Under the pieces are notes generated by a model. The model did not search any database and had not been told where the DNA came from. It saw only the letters and a program-made list of their open reading frames with translations. This document shows positions 32,931-43,770 of a stretch of DNA of 64,000 nt, piece by piece. Each line of letters opens with the position of its first letter. Position 1 is the stretch's first letter. The DNA is from REEB95 sp035934995 (GTDB lineage Bacteria; Pseudomonadota; Alphaproteobacteria; ATCC43930; CGMCC-115725), in assembly GCA_035934995.1 (NCBI GenBank), contig DASYXI010000047.1, forward strand, positions 8,090-72,089, in the 5' to 3' direction. The position numbers and the translations under genes are program-made.

Positions 32931-35468
32931 ATGGAGCTGCGATACGAGGGGGATGCAGCGTCCGGCGTCGAGACCGCTCCGGTCTCGATGGCGGCGTCGG
33001 TACTGCCCGACGATGCGGTCGCGGGCGTCGTCGTCAGTTGGATGCGCGCGCTCGGCGCGCTGTCGGTGCTGTTCTCCGTTTTCGCCATCGCGCTCACCGC
33101 GCTCTTGATGTTCGGGTTCGGTAACGCCGTCGCATTGCGCGCGGCCGCCGTGCTGGCGGCGACGTTCGCGCTTGCCGCGGGCGTCGCGAGCGTCGTCACC
33201 AAGCAGATGCACCGGCTGTTGTCGCGCCGCATCGATCTGACGAGTCAGGCGATCGAAGCGACACCTGGCGCGCACCTGATCCTGTCGCCCCACGATGCGA
33301 TGGTCTACGCCAACAGCGCGTTCCGGCGTTTCTTTCCTGACTTGCATGGAGCGCCGCTCGCCGCACTGGCGCGGCGCGCCGGCGGCGTCGATCTCGTGCG
33401 CCTGAAGCACGACGCGCTGCGCGGCGGCCAGGCGCTCGGCGTGCTGGCGATCGCCAACGGCGCCGGCGACACGCAATGGTTCAATCTGATTGTCGCGCCG
33501 CTCGCCGCCAGCCGCGGCTACACGCTGTGGAGCTTCCAGGACGTGACGGCGCGCCACGCCATGGAGCAGATGCTCCGCGACGAGCGCATGAAGCTCGCCG
33601 ACTTTTTGGATAATGCGCCCATCGGCTTCTACTCGGTCGATCAGGTCGGCCGGTTCCTGTTCGTCAACGAGGCGCTGGCGCATTGGCTCGGCCGCGGCGC
33701 GCAGGAGCTGGTCGACAGCGGCAACAAGCTCGGCGATTTCCTGGATGAACGTCCGCCTGTCGGCACGCCCGCCTACGCGCCCTTCGAAGGCGGCGAGACG
33801 CGCGGCGAAGTTGTGCTCAGGAGCGCCGACGGAAATCGCGTCCACGCGCTGATCAGCCAAAGCGTCGTGCGCACCGGCGACAGTCTGCGCACCCGGTCGG
33901 TGGTGCGCGATTTGACGCCCGAGCGCCAATGGGAAGAGCAACTGCGTGTTTCGCGCCAGCGCTTCCGCCGGTTCTTCGCCAACGCGCCGGTGGGCATTGC
34001 GCTCATGGACGGCGACGGCCGCATCGCGGAAGCCAACGATGCCTTGTGCTCGTTGGTCGGCCTCGAGCCGACCGGCGTCATCGGCCGGCCGTTGCTCGAA
34101 TTCCTCCGGCCGGAGGACCAGGACGCCGCCTTCAGCCAGTGGCGTGCGGCGAGCGAAGGTCGCATCGCGCCGGGACCGGTCGAAGCTCGGCTTGTCGGCG
34201 CCGGCAACAAATCGGCGCAGATTTTCATCAGCCGTCTCGGCGACGATGCCGCGGACACCGCCGGCGGCGGCTTCATCCTGCACTTCATCGATCAGACCGA
34301 GCAAAAGAGCCTGCAGGCGCAATTCGCGCAGTCGCAAAAGATGCAGGCGGTCGGCCAGCTCGCCGGCGGCGTCGCGCACGACTTCAACAACCTGCTGACG
34401 GCGATGATCGGCTTCTGCGATCTGCTGCTGGTGCGCTTCCGGCCGAACGACACGACGTACAGCGACATCATGCAGATCAAACAGAACGCCAACCGCGCCG
34501 CCAATCTCGTGCGCCAGCTGCTCGCGTTCTCGCGCCAGCAGGCGCTGCAGCCGCGCGTGCTCGCGATCAAGTACACGCTAGCCGAGCTTTCGAATCTGCT
34601 GCGCCGGCTGATCGGCGAGAATATTGAGCTCAAGGTCGCGCATGATCCGAAGCTGTGGCTGGTCAAGGTCGACCAGGGGCAGCTCGAACAGGTGATCATC
34701 AATCTCGTGGTCAACGCGCGCGACGCGATGCCCCAGGGCGGTACATTGTCGATCCGCACGGCGAACGTCGCCAGCGACAGCGAGACGCGCCGCGGTCACG
34801 AAGTCATGCCGCGCGGCGATTACGTATTGATCGAGGTCAAAGATACCGGCCACGGCATTCCCAGGGAGATCCAGAACCGCATCTTCGAACCGTTCTTCTC
34901 GACCAAGGAGCTCGGCTCGGGCACCGGCCTCGGCCTGTCGACGGTCTACGGCATCGTCAAGCAAACCGGCGGCTTCGTCTTCGTCGACAGCGATCTCGAT
35001 CGCGGCGCGACGTTTTCGATCTTTCTGCCGCGCCACGACGGCGTCGCGTCGCCGTTGCCCCGGCATGAGACGGCGGAGCCGCGCGACGTGCACGGCGCCG
35101 GTACGGTGTTGCTCGTTGAAGATGAGGACCCCGTAAGGCTGTTCTCGGCGCGCGCGCTGGCCAACAGCGGTTACAAGGTGCTCGAAGCCAAAAGCGGCGA
35201 AGCCGCGCTTGAGATCATGGCGCGTGGCGAAAAGATCGATCTCGTCGTCACCGACGTCGTGATGCCGAAGATGGACGGGCCGGGTTTGGTGACGCGGTTG
35301 CGCCAGCGCCATCCCAACCTGAAGGTGATCTTCATCTCGGGTTACACCGAGGACTCGTTCCGCAAGCGGCTCGGCGACGAGCGCGAGATTCATTTCCTGC
35401 CGAAGCCGTTTTCGTTGAAGCAGCTCGCCGGCAAGGTCAAGGAAGTGCTCACCGAGCCGGTGGCGTAG
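32931..35468 (+). CDS. cckA: Hybrid histidine kinase CckA
   Basis: An 845-residue hybrid kinase/phosphatase at the top of the CtrA phosphorelay. It has two membrane segments at about residues 33-85, three PAS-like domains (about 105-215, 220-330, 345-450; for example FFANAPVGIALMDGDGRIAEAN), a phosphoacceptor domain with GGVAHDFNNLLTAMIGF (His482), an ATPase domain (NLVVNARDAMP; DTGHGIP; GTGLGLSTVYGIVKQTGG) and a receiver with TVLLVEDEDPVR and the phospho-acceptor in VTDVVMPKMDG (Asp775). This order and the HDFNNLLTAMIGF motif are diagnostic of CckA. It passes phosphate to ChpT, encoded 4.2 kb upstream. Confidence 0.96.
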   Translation: MELRYEGDAASGVETAPVSMAASVLPDDAVAGVVVSWMRALGALSVLFSVFAIALTALLMFGFGNAVALRAAAVLAATFALAAGVASVVTKQMHRLLSRRIDLTSQAIEATPGAHLILSPHDAMVYANSAFRRFFPDLHGAPLAALARRAGGVDLVRLKHDALRGGQALGVLAIANGAGDTQWFNLIVAPLAASRGYTLWSFQDVTARHAMEQMLRDERMKLADFLDNAPIGFYSVDQVGRFLFVNEALAHWLGRGAQELVDSGNKLGDFLDERPPVGTPAYAPFEGGETRGEVVLRSADGNRVHALISQSVVRTGDSLRTRSVVRDLTPERQWEEQLRVSRQRFRRFFANAPVGIALMDGDGRIAEANDALCSLVGLEPTGVIGRPLLEFLRPEDQDAAFSQWRAASEGRIAPGPVEARLVGAGNKSAQIFISRLGDDAADTAGGGFILHFIDQTEQKSLQAQFAQSQKMQAVGQLAGGVAHDFNNLLTAMIGFCDLLLVRFRPNDTTYSDIMQIKQNANRAANLVRQLLAFSRQQALQPRVLAIKYTLAELSNLLRRLIGENIELKVAHDPKLWLVKVDQGQLEQVIINLVVNARDAMPQGGTLSIRTANVASDSETRRGHEVMPRGDYVLIEVKDTGHGIPREIQNRIFEPFFSTKELGSGTGLGLSTVYGIVKQTGGFVFVDSDLDRGATFSIFLPRHDGVASPLPRHETAEPRDVHGAGTVLLVEDEDPVRLFSARALANSGYKVLEAKSGEAALEIMARGEKIDLVVTDVVMPKMDGPGLVTRLRQRHPNLKVIFISGYTEDSFRKRLGDEREIHFLPKPFSLKQLAGKVKEVLTEPVA

Positions 35469-35537
35469 GCCTTGCCGCCGACGTCGGGTTATGAAACCTC
35501 ATAGAATTTCAGTGTTTTAGCTTGCGTCGATCCAAGA

Positions 35538-35545
35538 ACAAAACA
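35538..35545. repeat. Left target-site duplication of the IS1595-type element
   Basis: ACAAAACA here equals ACAAAACA at 38638-38645, immediately outside the two terminal inverted repeats. Eight base pairs is the normal duplication length for IS1595-family transposition. The match continues for five more bases (GGCAC) because the left end of the element happens to begin like the target. Confidence 0.75.
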
Positions 35546-35610
35546 GGCACGTATATACTTGACGTACCAAGGCGCAAGCGGTAGATTTGGCTCAATACGG
35601 AGGTTGAGCC

Positions 35611-36555
35611 ATGACCGATCTGACGCTGCCGATCTACACCGACGAGTCGAAAGCTCGCGAGCATCTAGAGGTTTTGCGCTGGCCTAATGGTCCGATCTGC
35701 CCGCATTGCGGTGTGGTCGGTAATGCCGCGCTCCTAGAGGGCAAAAGCACCCGTCCTGGCGTCTGGAAATGCCGTGAGTGCCGCAAGCCGTTCTCCGTGA
35801 CTGTCGGCACTCTATTCGAGCGTTCGCATATCCCGCTCAACAAATGGCTGCTGGCAGTTCATCTGCTGTCATCCAGCAAGAAGGGAATGTCCGCTCACCA
35901 GCTGCATCGCATGATGGGCGTCACCTACAAATCGGCATGGTTTATGGCGCATCGCATCCGTGAGGCCATGACCGAATACGACCCGGAACCGCTCGGCGGC
36001 AAAGACAAAGTGGTCGAGGCCGACGAAACCTTTATCGGCAAGCCGAACCAGGTTTTCGTGAACGGTCGTGGATGGGTCACGACCGATGCGTGGCACACAA
36101 AGCGCAAGGTGATCTCATTGGTTGAACGCGGGGGGCGTGCGCGTTCATTCCATGTCGTGGATTTGAAGCCCGCAACAATCCGCAAGGTGCTGTTTGAGAA
36201 CGTCGTTCTCGATAGCCGTCTTCATACGGACGAGGCCGGACATTACAAACATCCGGGCCGCGAGTTCGCCAAACACGAGCGCGTCAACCATGGCAACGAA
36301 GAATACGCGCGCGGCGATGTGACCACAAATACGGTCGAGGGCTTTTTCTCGATCTTCAAGCGCGGCATGACCGGCGTGTATCACCACTGCGGCGAACAGC
36401 ACTTAAAGCGTTATCTCGCGGAGTTTGATTTCCGCTACTCGAACCGCGCGGCGCTTGGCGTAGACGATACGACGCGCGCGGAGAGGGCGCTTAAAGCGAT
36501 CAAAGGGAAACGCCTTACCTATCGGCGGACTGCTGGAAAGCGGCAAACAGTGTAA
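35611..36555 (+). CDS. IS1595-family transposase (ISXO2-like)
   Basis: A 314-residue transposase. The N-terminal zinc ribbon has CPHC (residues 30-33) and CREC; then comes a helix-turn-helix (GMSAHQLHRMMGVTYKSAWFMAHRIREAM). The ISXO2-like catalytic domain shows the acidic residues in VVEADETFIG, LHTDEAGHY and NTVEGFFSIFKRGM, with H in MTGVYHHCG and EFDFRYSNR near the end. All these elements are intact and there is no frameshift, so the enzyme may be active. GGAGG lies before ATG 35611. It is the only transposition gene in the element and faces the passenger operon. Confidence 0.93.
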   Translation: MTDLTLPIYTDESKAREHLEVLRWPNGPICPHCGVVGNAALLEGKSTRPGVWKCRECRKPFSVTVGTLFERSHIPLNKWLLAVHLLSSSKKGMSAHQLHRMMGVTYKSAWFMAHRIREAMTEYDPEPLGGKDKVVEADETFIGKPNQVFVNGRGWVTTDAWHTKRKVISLVERGGRARSFHVVDLKPATIRKVLFENVVLDSRLHTDEAGHYKHPGREFAKHERVNHGNEEYARGDVTTNTVEGFFSIFKRGMTGVYHHCGEQHLKRYLAEFDFRYSNRAALGVDDTTRAERALKAIKGKRLTYRRTAGKRQTV

Positions 36556-36620
36556 GAAGCGCGTTACGAAACGAGATTTCGTTTGGCTCGTCGCGATTTT
36601 GGCCGCACTCGACGCAACAG

Positions 36621-36642
36621 GTCGCTAAGCTACCTTAGCGAC
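36621..36642. terminator. Hairpin at the end of the passenger operon
   Basis: GTCGCTAAG (36621-36629) and CTTAGCGAC (36634-36642) form a perfect nine-pair stem with a CTAC loop; pairing extends four bases further outward with one mismatch. It overlaps the stop codon of the last passenger gene and lies 66 nt after the transposase stop, so it can separate the two convergent transcripts. Confidence 0.55.
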
Positions 36643-36786
36643 TTGTTTCACTAGTTTTTCCGCGACCTCGTTTATCAGACGCTTGGTGGGTTTCTGATGA
36701 AAATCGTCCACCAAAATCTGTCTGACAAGTTCACGTGCATCTTCCCGCCGCTTCGCCAGAGCTGGCGTCGTTTTGAGTGGTTTCAT
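36625..36786 (-). CDS. Small passenger protein, 53 aa
   Basis: A 53-residue, basic, helical protein (LAKRREDARELVRQILVDDFH, NEVAEKLVKQVAKVA) with no signal or membrane segment. ATG 36786 overlaps the stop of the preceding gene (ATGA), which is why I prefer it to the longer frame to 36813. It is the fifth and last gene of the operon and ends inside a hairpin. No family recognised. The size and charge would suit an antitoxin or accessory subunit, but nothing in the sequence proves this. Confidence 0.55.
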   Translation of the reverse strand: MKPLKTTPALAKRREDARELVRQILVDDFHQKPTKRLINEVAEKLVKQVAKVA

Positions 36787-37088
36787 TGGTTCACTCTTTG
36801 AATCTGAGGCCATTCCCTGTCAATAACAAGATCAGCAAAAAACTTAAAGAATTTTTGCGGGAGTCTTTTGCGGTCGAGTCTTTCTATGAGGGTTTCGTTG
36901 GTTGACAAGACTAGTTCAAGCGCTTCAGACACGTCTTCGGGCCGTGGCGGTTCATCTGCCGGATATATCTCTCGCAGATAGCTATAAGATTTTTGAGCAA
37001 TCCGAATCCATACCGCTCGATCGGCATCGAAAAAATCAACGAGGCCAGATTTTTCGAGTCGAAGATATGCTTCTCGCGTAAGAGCCAT
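36783..37088 (-). CDS. Passenger protein of unknown function, 101 aa
   Basis: A 101-residue soluble protein, mostly helical, with EAYLRLEKSGLVDFFDADRAVW at the start and LPQKFFKFFADLVIDREWPQ near the end. Its many aromatic residues suggest a compact fold. No catalytic motif is seen. A GGAG site lies before ATG 37088; the gene begins four bases after the stop of the membrane protein and overlaps the next start. I do not recognise the family. Confidence 0.65.
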   Translation of the reverse strand: MALTREAYLRLEKSGLVDFFDADRAVWIRIAQKSYSYLREIYPADEPPRPEDVSEALELVLSTNETLIERLDRKRLPQKFFKFFADLVIDREWPQIQRVNQ

Positions 37089-37092
37089 CTAA

Positions 37093-37419
37093 TCAGTCTC
37101 CGTATAGGTCGCTAAGCGTTATAGCCGCGCAGACCAACGCGCATCCAAGCGAGAACACGAAGGAACCGACGCTCCAATGGATGAATACCAGCGAATGAAT
37201 CCAATAAAAGCGGAGCGCACAAAGCGCTGAAATAAGCGCGGCCACAAATCCAGCGATCGCGAGCGCTGTACGTACGCGATATTGTGATCTTACAGAGGCT
37301 TGCTGTACCGCGTCATACGACGCATACCCAGCTATGCTGTTGCCCAAAAAGACAAGAATCAAACCGGCAAGTGCAGTGCTTACAGTTAAAAGTTGATCGG
37401 CTATATGCGTCTGATTCAT
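37093..37419 (-). CDS. Passenger membrane protein, 108 aa
   Basis: A 108-residue protein with three probable membrane helices (about residues 8-33, 50-70, 74-101): LTVSTALAGLILVFLGNSIAGY, ALAIAGFVAALISALCALRFYW and GSFVFSLGCALVCAAITL. The middle stretch SYDAVQQASVRSQYRVR is a cytoplasmic or periplasmic loop. GGGGGA stands before ATG 37419. No family recognised. In defence operons small membrane proteins can act as effectors that damage the membrane, but this is only an analogy. Confidence 0.7.
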   Translation of the reverse strand: MNQTHIADQLLTVSTALAGLILVFLGNSIAGYASYDAVQQASVRSQYRVRTALAIAGFVAALISALCALRFYWIHSLVFIHWSVGSFVFSLGCALVCAAITLSDLYGD

Positions 37420-37451
37420 ACGCCTGTTCCCCCAGGCAGTATGCTTAGAAA

Positions 37452-37601
37452 CTATCCTTTTTGTCGGACCCGAGCACGAGATTTTGGCTTGCCTCGATTC
37501 GACCGGTCGTTCTTAGGCTTTTCGGGCGTGTGATGCTTTGGCGGCGTTTTCAGCATGCGCCGGAGAATATCGTCGCGCGTTTTATTGTCGTCGTCGCTCA
37601 T
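37452..37601 (-). CDS. Basic 49-aa passenger protein
   Basis: A 49-residue gene easily missed because of its length. The acidic start MSDDDNKTRDDILRRMLKTPP is followed by a strongly basic tail (KHHTPEKPKN, GKPKSRARVRQKG). Its ATG at 37601 overlaps the stop TGA of the upstream gene (37598-37600), so it is translationally coupled to it. Acidic-helix-plus-basic-tail small proteins with a TPPK motif are widespread in accessory regions, without known function. Codon phase and coupling make it credible. Confidence 0.6.
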   Translation of the reverse strand: MSDDDNKTRDDILRRMLKTPPKHHTPEKPKNDRSNRGKPKSRARVRQKG

Positions 37602-38614
37602 GGGGTATTGGCAGCCGCCACTACAGAAAGCGCGGTTTGTACGCCACCCTGTTCACGTATGGATTTTATTTCTTCCGCCATCGCAATTATAAGGCTTTCG
37701 CCATTATCGAACAGCATGCGCGCGTCACTCTCAGTTAGGGTGACACGCGGATGCATGATCGGATTGCGATAGTCGCTTTTCATCTGCCGAAACTCGGCAA
37801 GCGTTTTTTCTGATGGGCACGGGTCTGGTTTTGCTGCCGCTATCGCTGTCAATTCCTTTTCATATTCATACCAGGAAACCAAGGTGGCTCCGGGCTTCCC
37901 GCTGAAAAGTTGATAATAGAGTTCCACGGTGCCCTCGACGACGCGGGCCACATGAAACCCGGAAGCCGAAAGAAGATTAAACGCCAAACAGCGGCCAGCG
38001 GCTTTCCAATCGTCACGGGTTTTTTGCGGGAGAAATCCTAGCAGGCTTGCCGGAAAAGATTCGTCCGCCGAATCCACCAATGCTGGCGTCGAGTATATTT
38101 CTCGACGCGGCACAAAGTAGGTGGCTACCTCTCGCATTTCAGCGCTAAAGACAGTCTCAAATGTGGTGATGGCAGACTTAATCGAGTTCCATTTCCATTC
38201 GTCGATTGCGTCCGCGTTATCGGCCGGCAAGTGAAATTGCATTTTGCCGTCATCGCCCTTCCTAAAAAACGTCGCTCTGATTACGTCTGTGATTGCGTCC
38301 GATAGGGCGCGTGCAGCATTGCGGCACACACCGACTGGAATAGGGATGCCCTTTAAAAGGTCTTCGAGCGCATTGTCAGCCACATACATCTCAACCCATA
38401 ACGCTGGCGTTGGCTTTATGTCGCCGGAATACGCAGTGAGAGCTTTTAGCTTTTGCCCAAGCTCATAAAACGAAAATTGATTTATGCGTTCCACATCGTC
38501 CCCCCATTTTGGGGCGGCCAGTTCGCAGAGCTGAACGACGGTCGCCGTATGTTTCTCTTTGACACCTAATCCACCTAGGGTTGCAAGCCATTGACCGTCA
38601 ACATTTCGTCCCAT
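37598..38614 (-). CDS. Passenger protein with HEPN-like C-terminal motif, 338 aa
   Basis: The largest passenger gene, 338 residues, soluble and mainly helical. Near the C terminus it has SDYRNPIMHPRVTLTESDARML, where R-N-P-I-M-H fits the Rx4-6H active-site pattern of HEPN ribonucleases; a helix follows, as in that fold. The N-terminal half (CELAAPKWGDDVERINQF, VGVCRNAARALSDAITDVI) matches nothing I know. The frame is open upstream past the element's end to 38758, but ATG 38614 lies inside the element and has TGGAG upstream. HEPN is a motif-level inference; other helical folds are possible. Confidence 0.65.
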   Translation of the reverse strand: MGRNVDGQWLATLGGLGVKEKHTATVVQLCELAAPKWGDDVERINQFSFYELGQKLKALTAYSGDIKPTPALWVEMYVADNALEDLLKGIPIPVGVCRNAARALSDAITDVIRATFFRKGDDGKMQFHLPADNADAIDEWKWNSIKSAITTFETVFSAEMREVATYFVPRREIYSTPALVDSADESFPASLLGFLPQKTRDDWKAAGRCLAFNLLSASGFHVARVVEGTVELYYQLFSGKPGATLVSWYEYEKELTAIAAAKPDPCPSEKTLAEFRQMKSDYRNPIMHPRVTLTESDARMLFDNGESLIIAMAEEIKSIREQGGVQTALSVVAAANTP

Positions 38615-38637
38615 GGTACGTAAACTCCATAATTGGG

Positions 38638-38645
38638 ACAAAACA
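38638..38645. repeat. Right target-site duplication of the IS1595-type element
   Basis: ACAAAACA, identical to 35538-35545 at exactly 3100 nt distance. It follows the right terminal inverted repeat and is followed by the recA promoter region. Confidence 0.75.
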
Positions 38646-38650
38646 GGCAC

Positions 38651-38678
38651 TTGTATTTGAGAACAAACCATGTACGAT
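38651..38678 (+). promoter_or_regulatory. recA promoter with LexA-like operator
   Basis: TTGTAT (38651-38656) and TACGAT (38673-38678) form a plausible -35/-10 pair with 16-base spacing. GAAC (38661-38664), seven bases, then GTAC (38672-38675) is the alphaproteobacterial SOS box GAAC-N7-GAAC with one mismatch and overlaps the -10 element, as expected for repression. A second similar box (GAAC-N7-GCAC) was probably intact upstream before the transposon inserted. Confidence 0.6.
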
Positions 38679-38739
38679 ACCGCGTCTATCGGATCGGATT
38701 GATGGCCGTCAAAGCTTGGCCTAGGAAGAGGAGCGGGGG

Positions 38740-39840
<1,101 letters not shown>

Positions 39841-39964
39841 GGCGCCGCGAAGACTCATCGAAGTTTTGGACGCCCCCCGAAGCGTCCTCTTTGCCGGCGC
39901 CGCGCCCCCAACGCGGCGCTGGTTTCCCTTTGGTGGTGCCGCCTTCATCTGGCATGGTGCGGCC

Positions 39965-40237
39965 ATGCCAAAGCGCCGCCGTAAATCCGGTCCGGCCGTC
40001 TTGCCGGATGAACCCGAGCCGCCGGCGCCGGTCCGCAAGGCGCCCAAGCCCGCGGTGCCGTGGTGGCGGGACCCGCCAAAACTTTCGGCCCTGACGCTTG
40101 TGATCCTCGTCGTGATCGAGCTTGCCGGCGGCTCCCATCTGCCGCCCAAGATCGTCACCTATCTCGACCCGCTGATCCTTTTCTTCGGCGTTCTGAGCAT
40201 CGTGCTGTCGCTCATCCGCCGCTGGGAAAACCGCTAG
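39965..40237 (+). CDS. Small membrane protein of unknown function
   Basis: A 90-residue protein with a basic, Pro-rich N-terminal 45 residues (MPKRRRKSGPAVLPDEPEP) and two hydrophobic helices (ALTLVILVVIELAGG; YLDPLILFFGVLSIVLSLI), ending in RRWENR. It lacks a cleavable signal. The frame is open from 39812, overlapping the end of recA, but ATG 39965 fits better. It lies between recA and alaS on the same strand; conserved in context is likely, function unknown. Confidence 0.6.
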   Translation: MPKRRRKSGPAVLPDEPEPPAPVRKAPKPAVPWWRDPPKLSALTLVILVVIELAGGSHLPPKIVTYLDPLILFFGVLSIVLSLIRRWENR

Positions 40238-40358
40238 GATCAGTGTCGCCCGTCAACTGGACAGCGCGGCGCGCCTTGGGCTTAATGCGGCCAGTCGCGC
40301 CCGCGGGGAATCGCGCGGCGCACTTGGTTCCGGTCGGGGGAAGGACCAGATTATCGGC

Positions 40359-43030
<2,672 letters not shown>

Positions 43031-43034
<4 letters not shown>

Positions 43035-43768
43035 GGCTTTTTCGGCGGCAAAAACAGGATGTCGCCTTCGCGTGGCCGATCGAGCGCTGCGCCGCCCGGC
43101 TCGCCGGCATAAGCGCGATAGCCGAGCTCGGTCAGCATCCGCCACACCGCTGCGACGCTGCCGCTGGCGCGCTGCATGTATTCGTCGTTGAGCTCGAGCA
43201 GCAAGGCCGGCTTAAAGCGCGCCAGTGTCGCGCGGCCGCCTTCGAGCATGGCTTGTTCCCAGCCTTCGATGTCGGCTTTGATGAAATCGAGCCGTGTCAA
43301 ACGGAGCGTCGTGGCGAGCGCATCGAGCGTCGTGACTTCGACGCTTTCGGTTTCGGCAGTGCCGCTGCGCGTATGTGGCCCGAGATGCGCCAGGCCAAAG
43401 CCATAGCTGCCCGAAGCTTTCACCGGAATGGTCAGCGTCGCCGTGCCCGGTGCCGCGCCCAATGCCAGCGGCAGGATTTCGACATTACGCAACCGGTTGA
43501 AGCGGATCGCGGCGCGCAGAATGCGCCGGGCGTAGCTTTGCGGCTCAATGGCATAGACCCGGCCGCGCCGCGCCAGTCGCGCGAACAGCTTTGCATATTG
43601 GCCGGCATGGGCGCCGACGTCGAAGACGACCGCATCGTCGGATATCAGCGACGCCAGCAGCGGCCGCATTTCGCGGTGATGCTGCTTGAAAACCGCCTTG
43701 AAGAGATGCGCGAACAGCCCGGCGGTGATCCGGCCGCGATAGGGCGCAACCGCCGGCCCGCCGGCCAT
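43031..43768 (-). CDS. FkbM-family SAM methyltransferase
   Basis: A 245-residue methyltransferase. SAM motif I is VVFDVGAHAGQYAKLFARL, followed by the acidic IEPQSYA, then VTTLDALATTLRLTRLDFIKADIEGWEQAMLEGG, characteristic of FkbM enzymes. They O-methylate sugars or lipids. ATG 43768 lies two bases past the icd stop, so the gene is probably co-transcribed with icd although unrelated in function. Convergent with alaS; stops overlap in TTAA (43031-43034). Confidence 0.82.
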
Positions 43769-43770
43769 GC

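Larger units (their letters stand above)
35546..38637. mobile_element. IS1595-family element carrying a five-gene passenger operon
   Basis: A 3092-bp insertion between cckA and recA. The ends are imperfect inverted repeats: 18 of 27 bases match between the left end (35546-35572) and the complement of the right end (38611-38637), with ACGTACCA in common. ACAAAACA is duplicated at both outer edges. Inside are an IS1595-type transposase (plus strand) and five minus-strand genes in one compact operon. Its GC content is visibly lower than the flanks. Several IS1595-family members are known to carry passenger genes, so a single transposable unit is the simplest reading. Confidence 0.75.

Noticed and set aside
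32823..34379. 518-aa minus-strand frame
   Set aside because: Antisense to cckA; no recognisable domain, shadow composition.
36619..37117. Direct repeat AGGTCGCTAAGC at 36619-36630 and 37106-37117
   Set aside because: Both copies lie in the coding ends of passenger genes; 12 bases by chance or common codons, with no duplication around them.
37461..37772. 103-aa plus-strand frame opposite the passenger genes
   Set aside because: Antisense to the 49-aa and 338-aa genes, lacks a ribosome binding site and motif.
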